This document shows positions 48,294-55,521 of a stretch of DNA of 64,000 nucleotides, piece after piece. The position numbers and the translations under genes are program-made. The notes below the pieces were generated by a model, which saw only the letters and a program-made list of their open reading frames with translations, was not told the DNA's origin and searched no databases. Position 1 is the stretch's first letter. Every line of letters starts with the position of its first letter. Source of the stretch: Actinomadura parmotrematis (GTDB lineage Bacteria > Actinomycetota > Actinomycetes > Streptosporangiales > Streptosporangiaceae); NCBI RefSeq assembly GCF_019458805.1, contig NZ_JAIBOA010000004.1, positions 186,001-250,000 of the forward strand, read 5' to 3'.

Positions 48294-48443
48294 CGTCCAC
48301 GACTCCTTGCTCTCGGGGCGGTCGACCGTGTCGATTGTGGCCTACCCGTTCCCCGGGCGCGGGCCGCAACCCGGCATCGGAGGTTATGCCACCTTTGCCC
48401 TAGATGACCGTCACCGCACGGCAATGTCCCCGGACCCGCCCCC

Positions 48444-49145
48444 TCAGAAGCCCGGCGGGACCTCGCCCCTGACGACGCCTGCGCGCCTGGCGAGGATCCG
48501 CGGGACGCGGTCGAACTCGCGGCACTGGACGGCCAGGGGCTGCGACAGGCGGCCGAGCAGTTCGTGCAGGACCCCGTGGTCGCGGGTGAGGTTGCGGTGG
48601 TGGATGGGCTCGTGGTGCATGACGCGGTTGCGCAGCACGAGCATCCGCATGAAGTCGCTGTGCAGCGGGGCCCGCCGGCCCGAGTATCCGGGAAAGGCCC
48701 GGTGCAGGGAGGGCACCCAGAACGCGCGGTCGGACCGGGTGCTGAGCAGCGAGACCCAGAATCCGAAGGACAGCTCGGCCACCACGTCGTCTGCGGTGTG
48801 CGACCGCCGTCCCTCACGTGTGATCTTCCGGCGGGCCTTGCCGACGGCGGCGCCGACCAGGCGGTGCCCCTCCTCGCTGAGCGGGGCGACCGTCCACCAG
48901 TCACGGCGGGTGTAACGCGCGCACAACCGCTCGTTCAGCGCGTTGCGAGAAGAGATCTCCAGAAGGTGCAGCAGGGGGTAGAAGGCGCCGGAGATCTCCA
49001 CGTTCCACAGGTAGAGCCGGCCCGCCGCTTCGGCGTCCCCGCCGACCGCTTGGCGGTACGTACCGAAGCGGGGCGACGACAGCACTTTCCACGGGCATTC
49101 GGGAGAGCTCTCGCTGCGGACGGGCTCGGTTCCGGGGGGAATCAT
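48444..49145 (-). CDS. Abi-like HEPN-domain protein (putative RNase)
   Basis: A 233-residue helical protein of the Abi (abortive infection) / HEPN group. The catalytic R-x4-H motif is intact: Arg172-Asn173 through His177 in MLVLRNRVMHHEPIH. Other family marks are LLEISSRNALNERLCARY, WWTVAPLSEEGHRLVGAAVG and VVAELSFGFWVSLLSTRSD. Members cleave RNA and include anti-phage toxins; AbiF-type relatives are reported to be controlled by a structured noncoding RNA. A candidate RNA lies directly upstream on the opposite strand (49201-49297). No antitoxin protein is adjacent. Start ATG 49145. Confidence 0.85.
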   Translation of the reverse strand: MIPPGTEPVRSESSPECPWKVLSSPRFGTYRQAVGGDAEAAGRLYLWNVEISGAFYPLLHLLEISSRNALNERLCARYTRRDWWTVAPLSEEGHRLVGAAVGKARRKITREGRRSHTADDVVAELSFGFWVSLLSTRSDRAFWVPSLHRAFPGYSGRRAPLHSDFMRMLVLRNRVMHHEPIHHRNLTRDHGVLHELLGRLSQPLAVQCREFDRVPRILARRAGVVRGEVPPGF

Positions 49146-49185
49146 GGGAACTCCATATCGAGGGGGAGAGGGGAGGGCTCGCCTG

Positions 49186-49194
49186 TGCTACTGT
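49186..49194 (+). promoter_or_regulatory. Extended -10 promoter candidate
   Basis: TGC-TACTGT fits an extended -10 element (TGn plus hexamer) with a predicted start at about 49201, just before the hairpin-rich segment. No good -35 box is seen. On the minus strand the region also offers TTGAAT-N18-TTACAC for the Abi-like gene. Confidence 0.4.
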
Positions 49195-49200
49195 TGATGT

Positions 49201-49297
49201 GTAAGCCCCGGGTCCGCCTCTGATTCAAGCCGCCCGGGGCACAGCTTTCTCCGCACCGCCCGACCGGCCGCCAGGCCGGTCGGGCGGTGTTGTTGTG
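49201..49297 (+). ncRNA. Candidate structured RNA upstream of the HEPN gene
   Basis: About 97 bases with two strong hairpins and no ORF. H1: GCCCCGGG (49205-49212) with CCCGGGGC (49233-49240), enclosing a 20-base loop that contains CTGATTCAAG. H2: a perfect 16-bp stem (49254-49269 with 49274-49289, loop GCCA) followed by TTGTTGTG, which looks like a plus-strand terminator. CTGTGC (49183-49188) could alternatively pair with GCACAG (49239-49244). Proximity to a lone HEPN toxin-like gene suggests a regulatory or antitoxin RNA. Either strand could be transcribed; the T-rich tail favours plus. Confidence 0.5.
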
Positions 49298-49368
49298 CCT
49301 GCGTGCGGGGTAGCGGTCCCCGGTTGCCAGCGCAACGACATTTCGGTCATAAAGGCCATTGAAGAATG

Positions 49369-49408
49369 GCGCGGCGAGACTCGGTGCTTTCGCGGAGTCC
49401 CGCCGCGC
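49369..49408. repeat. Third hairpin in the 361-bp gap
   Basis: GCGCGGCG-A-GACTC (49369-49382) pairs with GAGTC-C-CGCCGCGC (49395-49408), 12-base loop. It lies in the part of the 49146-49506 gap that is AT-richer than the surroundings (for example ACATTTCGGTCATAAAGGCC). No other signal or gene is supported in the gap beyond this hairpin and the candidate RNA. Confidence 0.5.
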
Positions 49409-49506
49409 TTCGATTATCCCAGGTCCGCGCGTGTTCTGTGGAAGGCGTTCGGCGGGTAGTTATCGTGAAATAGAGCCTTTGCGGGGCATTCCTTGGCCGT
49501 GTGCGG

Positions 49507-50232
49507 TCACACCGGGGCGAGGAGGAGTTCGAGCCAGAGGGATTCGGCGCCGCCGGGGCCCTGGGTGGGGTCGACGGCGCGGACGGCGGCCAGGGTGCGC
49601 TTGCCGCAGGCGTCCACGAGGTCCAGGTGGGCGTCGCACGCCTCCTCCCAGGCGCGCAGGACCTCCGCGGCCCGGTCGGCGCTGCCGAGGCGCTCGACGA
49701 GCTGGGCGTGGGTGCCGGGGAAGGGCGGCTCCTCCAGGCGGCGCCGGAGCTCGGCGGCGGCGCGCCAGCGCCAGGCGATCTCCACGAAGCGGGCGACGGA
49801 GGTGTTGAGGTAGGCGACGGCCGGCCGGTACAGGTCGCGGTAGATGCCGCGGAGCGTCGGGTGCAGGTCGGCGGCGGTCAGCGGGCGCTCGCGCAGGGCG
49901 AGGACGCGGCCGGTGCCGGCGACCGCGCCGATGCGGGGCGCGCCGTCCTGGTCGCTCCAGGCGCCGAGGTCGTAGAGGCGCTCGCCGTCGGCGGCCAGGC
50001 CGCGCTCCTGCGGGCCGGCGAGGTTGGGCGCGAGGACGGGCTCGCGGCCGGGCTGGGGCATCGGGCGCATCGGCAGGTCGGTGGGGAGGCCGAAGCGGCG
50101 CAGCGCGTCGCGGTCGGCGGCGGGCAGGTCCCAGCCGTCCACCAGGCCGGCGGGGAAGGTGCGGCGGCGCGCCCCGTCCACCAGCGCGTCCAGGGGCGCG
50201 GTCAGCGCCTCGTGCAGGCTCTGCTCGATCAT
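49507..50232 (-). CDS. SUKH-4-like immunity-type protein
   Basis: A 241-residue protein that resembles the SUKH-4/SMI1-KNR4 class, whose members neutralise polymorphic toxins. Pattern: RRFGLPTDLPM near residue 50, the beta-rich GLAADGERLYDLGAWSDQDG, ALRERPLTAADLHPTLRG and AYLNTSVARFVEIAWRW. The assignment rests on these segments and is not certain. Its ATG overlaps the stop of the upstream GNAT gene by 4 bases (ATGA). No partner toxin is in view, so it may be an orphan. Confidence 0.6.
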   Translation of the reverse strand: MIEQSLHEALTAPLDALVDGARRRTFPAGLVDGWDLPAADRDALRRFGLPTDLPMRPMPQPGREPVLAPNLAGPQERGLAADGERLYDLGAWSDQDGAPRIGAVAGTGRVLALRERPLTAADLHPTLRGIYRDLYRPAVAYLNTSVARFVEIAWRWRAAAELRRRLEEPPFPGTHAQLVERLGSADRAAEVLRAWEEACDAHLDLVDACGKRTLAAVRAVDPTQGPGGAESLWLELLLAPV

Positions 50233-50741
50233 CGGTCCCTCCAGACGGTCTCGCCGCCGGACGTGTCGGTGGTGGCGCGCAGCCCGATGCGGGCGGCGAC
50301 GGCCGCCGAGGCGGCGTTGCCGGGGTGGATGCGGGCGGTCAGGCCGGTGACGCCGCGCGCGCGCAGCCAGGACGCGGCGGCCGTGGCGGCCTCGGTCGCG
50401 AACCCGAAGCCCTGGTAGGGCATCGCGACGACCCAGGCGAGCGCGGCGGACGGCCCGTCCGGGCCCGGCGTGACGGTGGCCTGCACGGTCCCGACGGCCT
50501 GGCCGTCGCGGCGGCGCCGGATCGCCCAGTTCAGCCAGCCCTCCTGGTGGAAGGGCGCGGGGCCCGCGGCGAGCGCGGCGTAGCGCGCGCGCAGCTCGTC
50601 CAAGGACAGCGGGGCGCCGCCGATGTAGACGTGCAGGCGCACGTCGTCCAGGACCGGCGCGAGCTCGTCGGCGTGGTGGACGGCGAGGGGCTCCAGCAGC
50701 AGCCGCTGCGTCCGCACGGGGGCGGCGATCGGTCCGAACAC
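50229..50741 (-). CDS. GNAT N-acetyltransferase (RimJ-like)
   Basis: A 170-residue acetyltransferase of the RimJ/RimL type: PVRTQRLLLEPLAVHHAD at the N-terminus, WAIRRRRDGQAVGTVQATV and YQGFGFATEAATAAASWL for the acetyl-CoA loop, and HPGNAASAAVAARIGLR. It may acetylate a protein N-terminus or a small molecule. GTG start 50741: a TAGGGT box lies 7 bases upstream, pointing to a leaderless transcript. Translationally coupled to the SUKH-like gene. Confidence 0.82.
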   Translation of the reverse strand: MFGPIAAPVRTQRLLLEPLAVHHADELAPVLDDVRLHVYIGGAPLSLDELRARYAALAAGPAPFHQEGWLNWAIRRRRDGQAVGTVQATVTPGPDGPSAALAWVVAMPYQGFGFATEAATAAASWLRARGVTGLTARIHPGNAASAAVAARIGLRATTDTSGGETVWRDR

Positions 50742-50781
50742 CAGCGCGACCCTATCCGTGCGGAGGACGGCGGGGCCGCCG

Positions 50782-51330
50782 TCAGAGGTGGCGCGTCCAG
50801 CGGCCCGCCGGGTGCCGGCGCGGGTGCAGCCAGAGCCACGGCTGCGAGTGGCGGAACTCCAGCTCGGTGCCGGGCTGCCAGGGGAACAGGTCGTCCTCGT
50901 CGGGCCAGACGACCTGCATGACGGGCAGCGGCGGCACCCGGTAGAAGTCGACGACGCCCCGGAACAGCGCCCGGTACCAGCGCGGGTCGGCGGCGCGGAA
51001 GGCCGCGGCCTGGCCGCGGACGACGTCGTCGCGGCGGTCGCCGTCGGCGGGCCGCCAGCCGGCGGCCGCGGCCCGGCCGAGGCCGTTGAGGATCTCCTCG
51101 GTCTCGTACACGTCCCGCCCGAACATGGCGAGCTCGGGCACGCGGTGGCTGTGCCACAGGCCGAGCGTGTACGCCCATCCCGGGCCGTCGTTCTCGCCGG
51201 GCACGAGCACCACGCTCCACCCGTACTGGGTGATGTGCACGATCGTGCGCAGCAGGAAGTTGTCCATCCGGTCACGGTCGCCATAATCGTGGCAGAGCAC
51301 GCACTGGCAGGGCGGCCGACTGTCGGACAT
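50782..51330 (-). CDS. DUF4262 domain protein
   Basis: A 182-residue DUF4262 protein, a family of unknown function found in many actinobacteria and in toxin-associated loci. Family sequence: TIVHITQYGWSVVLVPG, PGWAYTLGLWHSHRVPELAMFG and VMQVVWPDEDDLFPW. A short N-terminal Cys pair (CQCVLCHDYGD) may bind metal. ATG start. It lies 40 bp upstream of the GNAT gene on the same strand. Confidence 0.85.
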   Translation of the reverse strand: MSDSRPPCQCVLCHDYGDRDRMDNFLLRTIVHITQYGWSVVLVPGENDGPGWAYTLGLWHSHRVPELAMFGRDVYETEEILNGLGRAAAAGWRPADGDRRDDVVRGQAAAFRAADPRWYRALFRGVVDFYRVPPLPVMQVVWPDEDDLFPWQPGTELEFRHSQPWLWLHPRRHPAGRWTRHL

Positions 51331-51369
51331 GACCTTCAGCTTACGATCATTTTTGCCGCCGGGCCCGCG

Positions 51370-51792
51370 CTAGAGGCCGAGCAGGGAAGGATCGGTGGCG
51401 AGCGAGGCGAACCGCGCGCCCGGGTCGGGGACGAGCCGCCGCTCCTTGAGGTCCAGGACGCCGCCGACCATCGTCAGGTCGGCCGCGACGGTGCCGTCCG
51501 CCTTGGCGATCTGCTGGGCGATCGTGAAGACCTTGCCGCCGCCGTAGGAGAACGCGCAGCTCACCGAGACCTCGTCGCCGGCGCGCAGCTCCCGCAGGTA
51601 GCGGATGGTCGTCTCCAGGACGACCGGGCCGACGCCCGCCGCGGACAGCCGGTCCAGCGCCAGGCCGGCCGCCTCCAGGAACAGCCACCGGGCGTGCTCG
51701 GCGTACTGCAGGTAGACGGCCTGGTTCAGGTGGCCGAGCGAGTCCAGCTCGTAGCCGCGGACGGTGACGGGGACGGAGAACGGGTCGGACAT
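51370..51792 (-). CDS. Acyl-CoA thioesterase (hotdog fold)
   Basis: A 140-residue 4-hydroxybenzoyl-CoA thioesterase-like protein. The catalytic region is YELDSLGHLNQAVYLQYAEHAR (Asp in place of the usual motif D-x-x-G-H-xN-N), followed by the long hotdog helix and the strands VVLETTIRYLRELRAGDEV and GGKVFTIAQQIAKADG. It would release free acids from acyl-CoA. ATG start 51792. Not obviously linked to the nearby pca operon, although 4-hydroxybenzoyl-CoA would be a fitting substrate. Confidence 0.82.
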   Translation of the reverse strand: MSDPFSVPVTVRGYELDSLGHLNQAVYLQYAEHARWLFLEAAGLALDRLSAAGVGPVVLETTIRYLRELRAGDEVSVSCAFSYGGGKVFTIAQQIAKADGTVAADLTMVGGVLDLKERRLVPDPGARFASLATDPSLLGL

Positions 51793-51884
51793 GCGCAGCC
51801 CATCGGTCGGGGATCGGCGGCGGAGGTCCCGCCCCGAAGGCGGAACGCCCCGCCGGCCGTCCCGATTCCCGCCCGCCCCGGCGG

Positions 51885-52244
51885 TCAGGCCGCGATGCGC
51901 ACGAGCAGGGTGACGAGGGCGAGGACGCCGACGCCGATGGCGGGCGCCATCGCCTGGACGGTGTCGTGCGCGCGGTTGTGCAGCACCAGCGCGCCGATCA
52001 TGAGGAGGGTGAGGCAGAGCGCGGCGAGCACGCCGAGCCAGCCGAGCCAGATGCCGATGACGAGCGCGGCCGCGGCGACGAGCTCCGCCACGCCGATGAG
52101 CCGGTAGTTGTCCCACGGGATGCCGAGGTGCGCCGCGGCGTCCCTCATCTGCTTGGCGCCCTGGACCTTGGCGAGACCGGCGGCGGCGAACACCGCGGCG
52201 GTCACGAGCGAGAGAATCACTGCCAGTACGAACACGATGATCAA
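51885..52244 (-). CDS. DoxX family membrane protein
   Basis: A 119-residue four-helix membrane protein of the DoxX/DoxD type: VFVLAVILSLVTAAVFAAAGL, the motif GLAKVQGAKQMRDAAAHLGIP, IGVAELVAAAALVIGIWLGW and LCLTLLMIGALVLHNRAHDT. Such proteins take part in thiol or redox metabolism at the membrane, but function here is unknown. I give the TTG at 52244; a GTG at 52235 is an alternative. Confidence 0.8.
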   Translation of the reverse strand: MIIVFVLAVILSLVTAAVFAAAGLAKVQGAKQMRDAAAHLGIPWDNYRLIGVAELVAAAALVIGIWLGWLGVLAALCLTLLMIGALVLHNRAHDTVQAMAPAIGVGVLALVTLLVRIAA

Positions 52245-52264
52245 CTGCCCGGGGGCGGCTCCCG

Positions 52265-53095
52265 CTACCGTCGCGATCGGGTATGCGGGGGGTCAAATCC
52301 ACCGGGACCGGGCGCGGCGTCCCCGTGGCCGGCGTCCCCGTGGCCGGCGTCCCGGTAGGCGGCGGCGATCCCGGCGGCGGTGCGGAGCAGCGGCTCGACG
52401 GCGCGGTGCAGGGTGCGGGCGGCGTGGGTGGCGGCGACGATCCCGACGGCCGCGACCGGCGCGCCGTCCACCAGGACCGGCGCGGCGAGCGAGCAGGAGC
52501 CGAGCGTCATCTCCTCGCTGGTGCGGGCGTAGCCGCGCTCGCGGATGCGGGCGAGCTCGCGGGCGAGCCGCCCCGGCTCGACGATCGTGTGCGGGGTGGG
52601 GCGGGCGAGCGGGCGGGCCAGGTAGGCGGCGACGAACGCCGGCGGCTGGAACGCCAGCAGGACGCGGCCGACGCCGGTCGGGTGCAGCGGCAGCCGCCCG
52701 CCGGTCTGCGACACGATCGGCACCGAGCGCCGCCCGTACACCTTGTCCAGGTAGATGACCTCGTCGCCGTCGCGGACGGCGAGGTGGACGTTCTCGCCGG
52801 TCGCGGCGTGCAGGTCCTGCATCCAGGGGTGCGCGGCCTCCTGGAGGGGGCTCGGCAGGAGCTGCCCGATCTCCCAGAGGCGGCGGCCGACGTGGAAGCG
52901 GCCGTCGGGGGTGCGGCCGAGCAGGCCCGCCTCGACGAGCTCGGCGGCGAGGCGGTGCGCGGTGCTCGGCGCCTGCCCGCCGCGCGCGGCGAGCTCGGCG
53001 AGGGTGAGGCGGGGGTGGGCGGCGTCGAACGCCGCGAGGAGCGCCGCCACCCGCGACGCGACCGACCGGCCCGGCTCCCGCGACCCGCCTGACAT
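52265..53095 (-). CDS. IclR family regulator of the protocatechuate operon
   Basis: A 276-residue IclR-type regulator: N-terminal winged helix (ALLAAFDAAHPRLTLAELAARGG, then APSTAHRLAAELVEAGLLG), C-terminal effector domain with PLHPTGVGRVLLAFQPP. It is divergent from pobA-pca, the usual place for PcaR/PobR-type regulators that respond to 4-hydroxybenzoate or protocatechuate. The tail contains a short tandem repeat (AGHGD twice). GGGGAGGA precedes the ATG. The palindrome at 53114-53128 is its likely operator. Confidence 0.88.
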   Translation of the reverse strand: MSGGSREPGRSVASRVAALLAAFDAAHPRLTLAELAARGGQAPSTAHRLAAELVEAGLLGRTPDGRFHVGRRLWEIGQLLPSPLQEAAHPWMQDLHAATGENVHLAVRDGDEVIYLDKVYGRRSVPIVSQTGGRLPLHPTGVGRVLLAFQPPAFVAAYLARPLARPTPHTIVEPGRLARELARIRERGYARTSEEMTLGSCSLAAPVLVDGAPVAAVGIVAATHAARTLHRAVEPLLRTAAGIAAAYRDAGHGDAGHGDAAPGPGGFDPPHTRSRR

Positions 53096-53113
53096 CGCCG
53101 TTCCTCCCCGTCT

Positions 53114-53128
53114 TTCCACTCAGTGGAA
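53114..53128. promoter_or_regulatory. IclR operator, perfect 15-bp palindrome
   Basis: TTCCACT-C-AGTGGAA sits between the divergent IclR and pobA genes (19 bp from the IclR start, 44 bp from the pobA start). Its shape is that of IclR-family operators, which typically use TGGAA/TTCCA half-sites. Confidence 0.75.
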
Positions 53129-53171
53129 GGCAAGTCTAGGCCGCGTTCCGGTCCGCCGGGATGCTGGCGGT

Positions 53172-54341
53172 ATGAGAACACAGGTCGCCATCATCGGCGC
53201 GGGACCTGCGGGGCTGCTGCTGTCGCACCTGCTGGCCGAGCGGGGCGTCGCGTCGGTCGTCGTGGAGGTCCGCAGCCGCGCGTACGTGGAGAAGCGGGTG
53301 CGGGCGGGCGTCCTGGAGCAGGGCACGGTGGACACCCTCGTCGCCGCCGGCGTCGGCGAGCGGCTGATCCGCGAGGGCCTGCCGCACCGCGGCATCGAGC
53401 TGCGCTACGGCGGCGCCGGGCACCGCATCGCCTTCGAGGACCTGGTCCCCGGCCGGGAGATCACCGTCTACGGGCAGCAGGAGGTCGTCAAGGACCTCAT
53501 CGCCGCCCGCCTCGCCGCCGGCGGCGACGTCCGCTTCGACGTCGGCGAGGTGACCGTCCACGGCGCCGACTCGGACGCGCCGCACCTCGTGGTGGACGGC
53601 GAGCGGATCGACTGCGACTTCATCGCGGGCTGCGACGGGTTCCACGGCGTGTCGCGGGCGTCCTTCCCGGACGGGATGATCACCGAGTACGAGCGGGTGT
53701 ACCCCTTCTCCTGGCTCGGCGTGCTCGCCGAGGTCGCGCCCTCCGCCGACGAGCTGATCTACGCGCGGACCGGGCGGGGCTTCGCGCTGCACAGCATGCG
53801 TTCGCCGACCGTCAGCCGCTTCTACCTCCAGGTCCCCTCCGGCGACCGCGTCGAGGAGTGGCCGGACGAGCGCATCTGGGCCGAGCTGAAGGCCCGCCTG
53901 GAGACCGTCCCCGGCTTCACCCTCGCCACCGGCCCGGTGTTCGAGAAGAGCATCACCCCGCTGCGCGGCTACGTCGCCGAGCCGATGCGCCACGGCCGGC
54001 TGTTCCTCGCCGGCGACGCCGCGCACATCGTCCCGCCGACCGGCGCCAAGGGCCTGAACCTCGCCGTCGCCGACGTGCGGGTGCTGACGGCCGCGATCGC
54101 CGACTGGTACGCCACGGGCGCGACCGGGGGCCTGGACGCCTACTCCGCCACCTGCCTGGAGCGGGTCTGGCGGGCCCAGCACTTCTCCTGGTGGATGACC
54201 ACGCTGCTGCACACCTTCGACGAGGACCCCTACGCGCAGCGCCTCCAGCTGTCCCACCTGGACTACGTCACCTCCTCGCGGGCCGCCGCGACGACGCTGG
54301 CCGAGAACTACGTCGGCCTTCCCTACGGAGACGAGGCATGA
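53172..54341 (+). CDS. pobA: 4-hydroxybenzoate 3-monooxygenase
   Basis: A 389-residue FAD monooxygenase that hydroxylates 4-hydroxybenzoate to protocatechuate with NADPH and O2. The FAD-binding GXGXXG is AIIGAGPAGLLLSHLLAERG; the DG motif is IAGCDGFHGVSRASFP; the FAD ribityl motif is GRLFLAGDAAHIVPPTGAKG. The substrate-binding segment RSRAYVEKRVRAGVLEQGTV is typical of PobA. First gene of a five-gene operon; its stop overlaps the pcaH ATG by 4 bases. Start ATG 53172. Confidence 0.94.
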   Translation: MRTQVAIIGAGPAGLLLSHLLAERGVASVVVEVRSRAYVEKRVRAGVLEQGTVDTLVAAGVGERLIREGLPHRGIELRYGGAGHRIAFEDLVPGREITVYGQQEVVKDLIAARLAAGGDVRFDVGEVTVHGADSDAPHLVVDGERIDCDFIAGCDGFHGVSRASFPDGMITEYERVYPFSWLGVLAEVAPSADELIYARTGRGFALHSMRSPTVSRFYLQVPSGDRVEEWPDERIWAELKARLETVPGFTLATGPVFEKSITPLRGYVAEPMRHGRLFLAGDAAHIVPPTGAKGLNLAVADVRVLTAAIADWYATGATGGLDAYSATCLERVWRAQHFSWWMTTLLHTFDEDPYAQRLQLSHLDYVTSSRAAATTLAENYVGLPYGDEA

Positions 54342-55024
54342 GCATCACCGAACCCGCCGCCCACCCCCTGTACCTGTCGCCCGACTACGCCAGCACCGTC
54401 CTCCGCGCCCCCTCGCGCGGGCTGCTGGAGTTCCCCGCCGACCCCGAGGCGATGGAGCTGACCGGCCCGGTCTTCGGCGAGGGCGAGGTGACGCCCGGCG
54501 ACGCCGACCTCACCACCGGCCGCAACGGCGACCCGATCGGCGAGCGCATCGTGGTGACCGGGCGCGTCCTGGACGCCGCCGGGCGGCCCGTCCGCAACAC
54601 CCTGGTCGAGCTGTGGCAGGCCAACGCCGCCGGCCGCTACGACCACCCCGGCGACGTCCACCCGGCGCCGATCGACCCGAACTTCTCCGGCGCCGGCCGC
54701 GCCCTCACCGACGACGCCGGCGAGTACCGGTTCGTCACGATCAAGCCCGGCCCCTACCCCTGGCGCAACCACCACAACGCCTGGCGGCCCGCCCACCTGC
54801 ACTTCTCAGTGTTCGGGACGGCGTTCACCCAGCGCCTGGTCACCCAGATGTACTTCCCGGGCGACCCGCTGTTCCCGTTCGACCCGATCATGCAGTCGGT
54901 GCGCGACGAGGCCGCCCGCGCGCGGATGGTCTCGGCGTTCGACTGGGACACGACCGTGCCCGAGTGGGCGCTCGGCTTCCGGTTCGACATCGTGCTCGGC
55001 CGCACCCCCGTGGAGGACGCGTGA
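54338..55024 (+). CDS. pcaH: Protocatechuate 3,4-dioxygenase beta subunit
   Basis: A 228-residue intradiol dioxygenase subunit that holds the catalytic iron and cleaves the protocatechuate ring to 3-carboxy-cis,cis-muconate. The four iron ligands are visible: Tyr101 (GRYDHPGDVH), Tyr140 (GPYPWRNHH), His153 and His155 (RPAHLHFS). Coupled to pobA and pcaG by 4-base start/stop overlaps. Pairs with PcaG to form the (alpha-beta-Fe) oligomer. Confidence 0.95.
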   Translation: MSITEPAAHPLYLSPDYASTVLRAPSRGLLEFPADPEAMELTGPVFGEGEVTPGDADLTTGRNGDPIGERIVVTGRVLDAAGRPVRNTLVELWQANAAGRYDHPGDVHPAPIDPNFSGAGRALTDDAGEYRFVTIKPGPYPWRNHHNAWRPAHLHFSVFGTAFTQRLVTQMYFPGDPLFPFDPIMQSVRDEAARARMVSAFDWDTTVPEWALGFRFDIVLGRTPVEDA

Positions 55025-55521
55025 GCGCGCTGCCGCCGACCCCCTCGCAGACCGTCGGCCCCTACTACTCCCTCGGCCTGCCCTACGCCGGCGACTGGGA
55101 GGCCGTCCCCGAGGGCACGCCCGGCGCGGTGCGGATGACCGGCCGCGTCCTCGACGGCGCGGGCGCCCCCGTGCCCGACGCGGTCGTGGAGATATGGACG
55201 GGCCGCCCCGGCGGCGTCCGCGCCCGCGGCCCCGAGGGGTCGGGCTTCGCGCGGTGCAGCACGGCGCCCGCGGGCGCCTACCGGCTGCGGTTCGTCCCGC
55301 CCGCCGGGCCGTACGTGCCGGTGCTGGTGTTCGCGCGCGGCCTGCTGAAGCCCGTCGCGACCCGCGCCTACCTGGCCGACGACCCGTTCCTGGCCGCGAT
55401 CCCCGACGGGCGGGGCGCCACCCTGCGCGCCACCTGGACCGGCGATGCCACCCTGGAGTTCGACGTGCGGCTCCAGGGGGAGGGGGAGACGGTGTTCTTC
55501 GACTACGGGACGGGAGGCTGA
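55021..55521 (+). CDS. pcaG: Protocatechuate 3,4-dioxygenase alpha subunit
   Basis: A 166-residue intradiol-fold subunit without iron ligands: PTPSQTVGPYYSLGLPY at the N-terminus is the PcaG signature, followed by VVEIWTGRPGG and PPAGPYVPVLVFARGLLKP. It completes the protocatechuate dioxygenase. GTG start overlaps the pcaH stop (GTGA); its own stop overlaps the pcaB ATG by one base (TGATG). Slightly short compared with typical PcaG (around 190-200) because of a trimmed middle loop. Confidence 0.94.
   Translation: MSALPPTPSQTVGPYYSLGLPYAGDWEAVPEGTPGAVRMTGRVLDGAGAPVPDAVVEIWTGRPGGVRARGPEGSGFARCSTAPAGAYRLRFVPPAGPYVPVLVFARGLLKPVATRAYLADDPFLAAIPDGRGATLRATWTGDATLEFDVRLQGEGETVFFDYGTGG

Noticed and set aside
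52315..52352. 15-bp tandem repeat (GGCCGGCGTCCCCGT, about 2.5 copies).
   Set aside because: Lies in the C-terminal tail of the IclR gene and codes AGHGD repeats; likely replication slippage with no separate function.
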